Shown in pieces: positions 58,859 to 64,000 of a stretch of DNA of 64,000 nucleotides. The DNA lies in the NCBI RefSeq assembly GCF_045679555.1, contig NC_092092.1, forward strand, positions 22,868,969 to 22,932,968, read 5' to 3'. Below the pieces are notes generated by a model. The model was not told the DNA's origin and did not search any database. It saw only the letters and a program-made list of their open reading frames with translations. This DNA comes from Salvelinus alpinus (lineage: Eukaryota; Chordata; Actinopteri; Salmoniformes; Salmonidae). The position numbers were made by a program, and so were the translations under genes. The stretch's first letter is position 1, and the number at the start of each line of letters is the position of its first letter.

Positions 58859-61800
58859 ATTTATTTATTTAGTTCACCTTTATTTAACCAGGTAGGCAAG
58901 TTGAGAACAAGTTCTCATTTACAATTGCGACCTGGCCAAGATAAAGCAAAGCAGTTCGACACATACAACAACACAGAGTTACACATGGAGTAAAACAAAC
59001 ATACAGTCAATAATACAGTAGAAAAATAAGTCTATATACAATGTGAGTAAATGAGGTGAGATAAGGGAGGTAAAGGCAAAAAAGATTTGCAGTGGAAGAA
59101 TGTGCAAAGTAGAAATAGAAATAATGGGGTGCAAAAGAGCAAAATAAATAAATACAATATGGGGAAGAGGTAGTTGTTTGGGCTAAATTATAGATGGGAT
59201 ATGTACAGGTGCAGTAATCTGTGAGCTGCTCTGACAGCTGGTTATTAAAGCTGGTGAGGGAGATAAGTGTTTCCAGTTTCAGAGATGTTTGCAGTTCGTT
59301 CCAGTCATTGGCAGCAGATACCTGGAAGGAGAGGAAACCAAAGGAGGAATTGGCTTTGGGGGTGACCAGAGAGATATACCTGCTGGAGAGCGTGCTACAG
59401 GTGGGTGCTGCTATGGTGACCAGCGAGCTGAGATAATGGGGGGACTTTACCTAGCAGGGTCTTGTAGATGACCTGGAGCCAGTGGGTTTGGCGACGAGTA
59501 TGAAGTGAGGGCCAGCCAACGAGAGCATACAGGTCGCAGTGGTGGGTAGTATATGGGGCTTTGGTGACAAAACGGATGGCACTGTGATAGATTGCATCCA
59601 ATTTATTGAGTAGGGTATTGGAGGCTATTTTGTAAAGGACATCGCCGAAATCGAGGATCGGTAGGATGGTCAGTTTTACGAGGGTATGTTTGGGATGCTG
59701 TGTTGCGAAATAGGAAGCCAATTCTAGATGTAACTTTGGATTGAAGATGTTTGATGTGAGTCTGGAAGGAGAGTTTACAGTCTAACCAGACACCTAGGTA
59801 TTTGTAGTTGTCCACATATTCTAAGTCCGAACCGTCCAGAGTAGTGATGCTGGACGGTCGGGCAGGTGCAGGCAGCGATCGGTTGAAGAGCATGCATTTA
59901 GTTTTACTTGTATTTAAGAGCAGTTGGAGGCCACGGAAGGAGAGTTGTATGGCATTGAAGCTCGTCTGGAGGGTTGTTAACACAGTGTCCAAAGAAGAGC
60001 CAGAAGTATACAGAATGGTGTCGTCTGCGTAGAGGTGGATCAGAGAATCACCAGCAGCAAGAGTGACATCATTGATGTATAGAGAGAAGAGAGTCGGCCC
60101 AAGAATTGAACCCTGTGGCACCCCCATAGAGACTGCCAGAGGCCCGGACAACAGGCGCTCAGATTTGACACACTGAACTCTATCAGAGAAGTAGTTGGTG
60201 AACCAGGCGAGGCAATCATTTGAGAAACCAAGGATATTGAGTCTGCCGATGAGGATGTGGTGATTGACAGAGTCGAAAGCATTGGCCAGGTCAATGAATA
60301 CGGCTGCACAGTATTGTTTCTTATCGATGGCGGTTAAGATATCGTTTAGGACCTTGAGCGTGGCTGAGGTGCACCCACGACCAGATCTGAAACCAGATTG
60401 CATAGCGGAGAAGGTGCGGTGGGATTTCGAAATGGTCGGTAATCTGTTTGTTGACTTGGCTTTCGAAGACCCTAGAAAGGCAGAGTAGGATAGATATAGG
60501 TCTGAAGCAGTTTGTTCTAGAGTGTCTCCCCCTTTGAAGAGGGGGATGACCGCAGCTGCTTTCCAATCTTTGGGAATCTCAGATAACACGAAAGAGAGGT
60601 TGAACAGGCTAGTAATAGGGGTTGCAACAATTTCGGCAGATGATTTTAGAAAGAAAGGGTCCAGATTGTCTAGCCCGACTGATTTGTAGGGGTCCAGAGT
60701 TTGCAGCTCTTTCAGAACATCAGCTAACTGGATTTGGGAGAAGGAGAAATGGGGAAGGCTTGAGCGAGTTGCTGTGGGGGGTGCAGTGCTGTAGGGGTAG
60801 GGGTAGGGGTAGACAGGTGGAAAGCATGGCCAGCCGTAGAAAAATGCTTATTGAAATTCTCAATTATAGTGGATTTATCGGTGGTGACAGAGTTTCCTAT
60901 CCTCAGTGCAGTAGGCAGCTGGGAGGAGGTGCTCTTATTGGAGGTGCTCTCCATGGAGGAGGTGCACTCCATGGACTTTACAGTGTCCCAGAACTTTCTT
61001 GAGTTTGTGTTGCAGGAAGCAAATTTCTGCTTGAAAAAGCTAGCCTTGGCTTTTCTAACTGCCTGTGTATATTGGTTTCTAACTTCCCTGAAAAGTTACA
61101 AATCACGGGGGCTGTTCGATGCTAATGCAGAACGCCGTAGGATGTTTTTGTGTTGGTTAAGGGCAGTCAGGTCTGGAGAGAACCACGGGCTATTTCTGTT
61201 CCTTGTTCTAAATTTCTTGAATGGGGCATGCTTATTTAAGATGGTGAGGAAGGCATATAAAAAAATAACCAGCATCCTCTACTGATGGGATGAGGTCAAT
61301 ATCCTTCCAGGATACACGGGCCAGGTCGATTAGAAAGGCCTGCTCGCTGAAGTGTTTCAGGGAGCGTTTGACAGTGATGAGTGGAGGTTATTTGACCGCT
61401 GACCCATTATGGACGCAGGCAACGAGGCAGTGATCGCTGAGATCTTGGTTGAAAACAGCAGAGGTGTATTTAGAGGGCAAGTTGGTTAGGATGATATCTA
61501 TGATGGTGCCCGTGTTTACGGCTTTGGGGTGGTGCCTGATAGGTTCATTGATAATTTGTGTGAGTTTGAGGGTATCAAGCTTAGATTGTAGGATGGCTGG
61601 GGTGTTAAGCATGTCCCAGTTTAGGTCACCTAGCAGCACAAGCTCAGAAGATAGTTGGGGGGCAATCAGTTCGTGTCCAGAACACAGCTGGGGGCAGAGG
61701 GTGGTCTATAGCAGGCGGCAACGGTGAGAGACTTGTTTTTTGAGAGGTGGGTTTTTAAAAGTAGAAGTTCAAATTGTTTGGGTACAGACCTGGATAGTAG

Positions 61801-63395
61801 GACAGAACTCTGCAGGCTATCTCTGCAGTAGATTGCAACACCGCCCCCTTTGGCCATTCTATCTTGTCTGAAAATGTTGTAGTTAGGGATGGAGATTTCA
61901 GAGTTTTTGGTGGTCTTCCTAAGTCAGGATTCAGACACGGCTAGGACATCCGGGATGTCAGAGTGTGCTAAAGCAGTGAATAAAACAAACTTTGGTAGGA
62001 GGCTTCTAATGTTAACATGCATGAAACCAAGGTTATTACGGTTACAGAAGTCATCAGAAGAGAGCGCCTGGGGAATAGGAGTGGAGCTAGGCACTGCAGG
62101 GCCTGGATTCACCTCTACATCACCAGTGGAACAGAGGAGGAGTAGGATAAGGGTACGGCTAAAAGCTATGAGAATTGGTCGTCTAGGACATCTGGAACAG
62201 AGAGTAAAAGGAGCAGGTTTCTGGGGGCGATAAAATAGCTTCAAGGTATAATGTACAGACAAAGGTATGGTAGGATGTGAGTACAGTGGAAGTAAACCTA
62301 GGCATTGAGTGATGATGAGAGAGATATTGTCTCTAGAAACATCATTGAAACCAGGTGATGTCATCGCATGTGTGGGTGGTGGAACTGAAAGGTTGGATAA
62401 GGTATAATGAGCAGGGCTAGAGGCTCTACAGTGAAATAAGCCAATAAACACTAACCAGAACAGCAATGGACAATGCATATTGACATTAAGGAGAGGCATG
62501 CTTAGCCGAGTGATCATAAGGGTCCAGTGAGTAGTGAGGTTGGTTGGGGTCACGGCGATTCAGACAGCTAGCCGGGCCATGGGTAGCAAGCTGGCAGAAG
62601 ATGGAGGTCTGTTTTTAGCCACCTCGTGCTTTTCCGTCGGTAGATTAGTGGGGTTCCTTGTGGTAGAGGGGACCAATCCAATTGGCAAAATAGATATATT
62701 ATAGTGGCCCAAGAAAATTGTCCGATAGACCTATTCAGATAGCAGCCGATAAGACAGCTAACGATTAGCGGGCCGCAGATGGGCATTCAGGTTACGTCGC
62801 GACGGAGGGGCCAGTTGGATAACTCCCTCGGGCAGATAACGTCGGTAGTCCAGTTGTGAAGGCCCGGTGGGGCTCCGCATCGGCAGTAAAACGGGTCCGG
62901 ATAGGTGATTGTAGCCCAGGAGTGGCTGATGGAACTCTTCAGCTGGCTAGCTCCGGAATAATTTATGTTTGCTCCGGGACCGACGTTAGCCAATAGTCAC
63001 TCGGATAGCAGCTAGCTAGCTGCAAGATCCAGGTGTAAATGTCCAGAGCTTGCGGTAGAAATCCGGGGATATGGGAAAAAAATAGGTCCGGTATGCTCTG
63101 GACTGAGTCGAGTTGTACAAAACTGGCGATAGCTTTTCGAGCTAAAGGATAGCTGATGACCGCCAACTGGCTAACTTCTGGCTAGTTTCTGTTGTGGATT
63201 TCAGATTTGAAGTGAAAAATACTTTTTTCACCCTAATTGGTGAGGCGGGTTGCAGGAGAGTGTTTTGAAGTTGAGTTTTTAGAAAAAAATATATAAAAAG
63301 ATATGCGAAGAAAAGATGTAAATATATATATACACGGGACACGACAAGACGAGGACAAAGGACGTCTGACTGCTATGCCATCTTGGAATACAAGT
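58858..63395 (-). mobile_element. APE-type LINE, near full length (about 4.5 kb)
   Basis: On the minus strand it runs from a 5' leader (about 63395 to 62560) through an ORF encoding a hydrophobic start, a 2A-like motif, endonuclease and reverse transcriptase, to a 3' tail 'cttgcctacctggttaaata' ending in AAAT repeats (58858-58875). It inserted into duplicated segment B2; the empty site is preserved at about 14300 in copy A. Its 3' tail is shared with the SINE at 18064. Confidence 0.92.
59280..62553 (-). pseudogene. LINE polyprotein: 2A-like motif, endonuclease, reverse transcriptase
   Basis: 61924-62553 holds the N-terminal part with hydrophobic stretches, then ILLLLCSTGDVEVNPGPAVP (2A-like; 62098-62124 encode GDVEVNPGP) and the endonuclease start NNLGFMHVNIRSLLPK. 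Further endonuclease pieces follow in shifted frames: GGGVAIYCRDSLQSSVLLSR (61666-61857) and LLGDLNWDML...DLSDHCLVACV (61388-61639). 59603-60589 is RT: WKAAAVIPLFKGGD, FIDLANAFDSVNHHILIGRL, VPQGSILGPTLFSLYINDVT, HLYADDTILYT (YADD active site intact) and YKYLGVWLDCKLSFQTHIKH. 59395-59721 continues LVKLTILPILDFGDVLYKIA. Frameshifts separate the blocks, so this copy is inactive but young-looking. Confidence 0.9.
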
Positions 63396-63403
63396 GTGTA
63401 ATG

Positions 63404-63541
63404 GTCCCGTGTGGCTCAGTGGTAGAGCATGGTGCTTGCAATACCAGGGTTGTGGGTTCGATTGCCATGGAGGACTAGTATGAAAATGTATGCACTCACT
63501 ACTGTAAGTTGCTCTGGATAAGAGCATCTGCTAAAATGTAA
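63404..63541 (+). mobile_element. tRNA-derived SINE
   Basis: It starts 'gtcccgtgtggctcagtggt' (A box), has 'gttgtgggttcgattgccat' (B box), then 'atgtatgcactcactactgt' and 'gctctggataagagcatctg'. It abuts the 5' end of the LINE. It is the same family as 8561-8697 (reverse) and the fragment at 36058. Confidence 0.88.
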
Positions 63542-63960
63542 AGTGTACAATTTGAGACAGTTTTGTAAGAATGAACAATACAGAGTACAGCTGGAGAACA
63601 CATTGGAGAACGCTTTTTGGTTCCAGGTAGAACCCTCTGTGGAATGGGTTCTACATGGAACACCAAAGGTGTTCTACCTGGAACCAATAAGGGTTCTCTT
63701 ATGGGGACAGCCGAAGAAAGCTTTTAGGTCCTAGATAGCCTAGAACAGTGTCTGATGTCAGTCTGTCCTCTTCCCTTACTTACAGAAGAGCTAGCCTGGT
63801 AACAAAATGATGCCCAGAAAGCAGCAGCTGTTTTCAGTTATTGCCAGGCTTTTTATTACCAGACAGGGGATCTCCACCGGCTTTAGATGGGCTATAATTT
63901 GATACTTTGAAATCAAATATTTCATGCCCCGTGTACACTGTTCACCAGTCCCTCTCTCTC
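63541..63960 (+). repeat. Duplicated segment B2, right part (paralogue of 14310-14600)
   Basis: Matches resume with 'acaatttgagacagttttgt' and continue 'gatgtcagtctgtcctcttc', ttacagaagagctagcctgg, 'cagcagctgttttcagttat' and 'aaatcaaatatttcatgccc'. An insert at about 63600-63740 (gttccaggtagaaccctctg) is absent from copy A. Confidence 0.85.
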
Positions 63961-64000
63961 TTTTTTTAGTCCCTCTATTGTTTCAGACATGCTGTCCTGC

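Noticed and set aside
61889..62233. 114-residue + strand frame across the LINE
   Set aside because: It is a shadow of the minus-strand LINE ORF, which has clear endonuclease motifs.

Overview
The window looks like nuclear DNA of a salmonid fish (trout, salmon or char). This rests on a teleost mu-opioid receptor gene fragment and on dense interspersed repeats of types I recognise from salmonid genomes: several Tc1/mariner families (one Sleeping Beauty-like), tRNA-derived SINEs, APE-type LINEs with SINE-sharing 3' tails, hAT-like non-autonomous elements, and a long solo LTR. There are no bacterial features. Most open frames here are repeat-derived or frame shadows.

Receptor locus, 1.9-14.6 kb. 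The only clear host gene is oprm1 (mu-type opioid receptor, class A GPCR) on the + strand. Exon 2 (9106-9461; TM2-TM4) and exon 3 (10274-10818; ECL2, TM5-TM7, C-tail) are intact. They join in phase 1 through a probable GC-AG intron. The expected exon 1 is not upstream within the window. An isolated intact mu-like exon 1 (21546-21700, donor intact) lies about 11 kb downstream of exon 3, on the same strand.

Partial tandem duplication. Two segments around exons 2-3 recur downstream in the same order and orientation: 1.87-2.31 kb recurs at 49.3-49.7 kb, and 13.7-14.6 kb recurs at 58.2-58.86 plus 63.5-63.96 kb. The simplest reading is a tandem copy of the locus: copy B has exon 1 at 21.5 kb, intron 1 across 21.7-50 kb, exons 2-3 lost, and its 3' region at 58-64 kb. 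Within the first segment a 170-bp block is identical between copies while its flanks have clearly diverged.

Repeats by region. 0-8.7 kb: SINEs, a LINE ORF2 C-terminus, a hAT-like insertion inside another repeat, and a 946-bp hAT-type MITE that itself contains an inverted-repeat element. 12.2-13.4 kb: an internally deleted Tc1. 17.5-21.2 kb: Tc1 fragment, SINE, hAT/ZBED transposase remnant and LINE fragments. 21.7-27.6 kb: an LTR/gag remnant starting 9 bp after exon 1, a nearly intact DD34E Tc1, a Sleeping Beauty-like Tc1 and a recent 269-bp tandem duplication. 29.7-36.3 kb: hAT-like element, a 1.4-kb dispersed repeat, a CCTGCAGGA-rich array, a (TG)92 tract, a 1384-bp solo LTR and a minisatellite. 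36.5-41.4 kb: a broken transposase-derived gene split by a fresh Tc1. 42-44 kb: two nested Tc1 elements. 47.2-48.6 kb: Gypsy pol remnants. 50.9-54.7 kb: a LINE split by a repeat carrying a perfect 63-bp-arm palindrome. 55.8-56.6 kb: a transposon-type (DUF7869-like) pseudogene. 58.9-63.4 kb: a near full-length LINE encoding a 2A-like motif.

All family names come from recognition by eye; no database search was run. Element boundaries are firm where target-site duplications are cited and approximate elsewhere.
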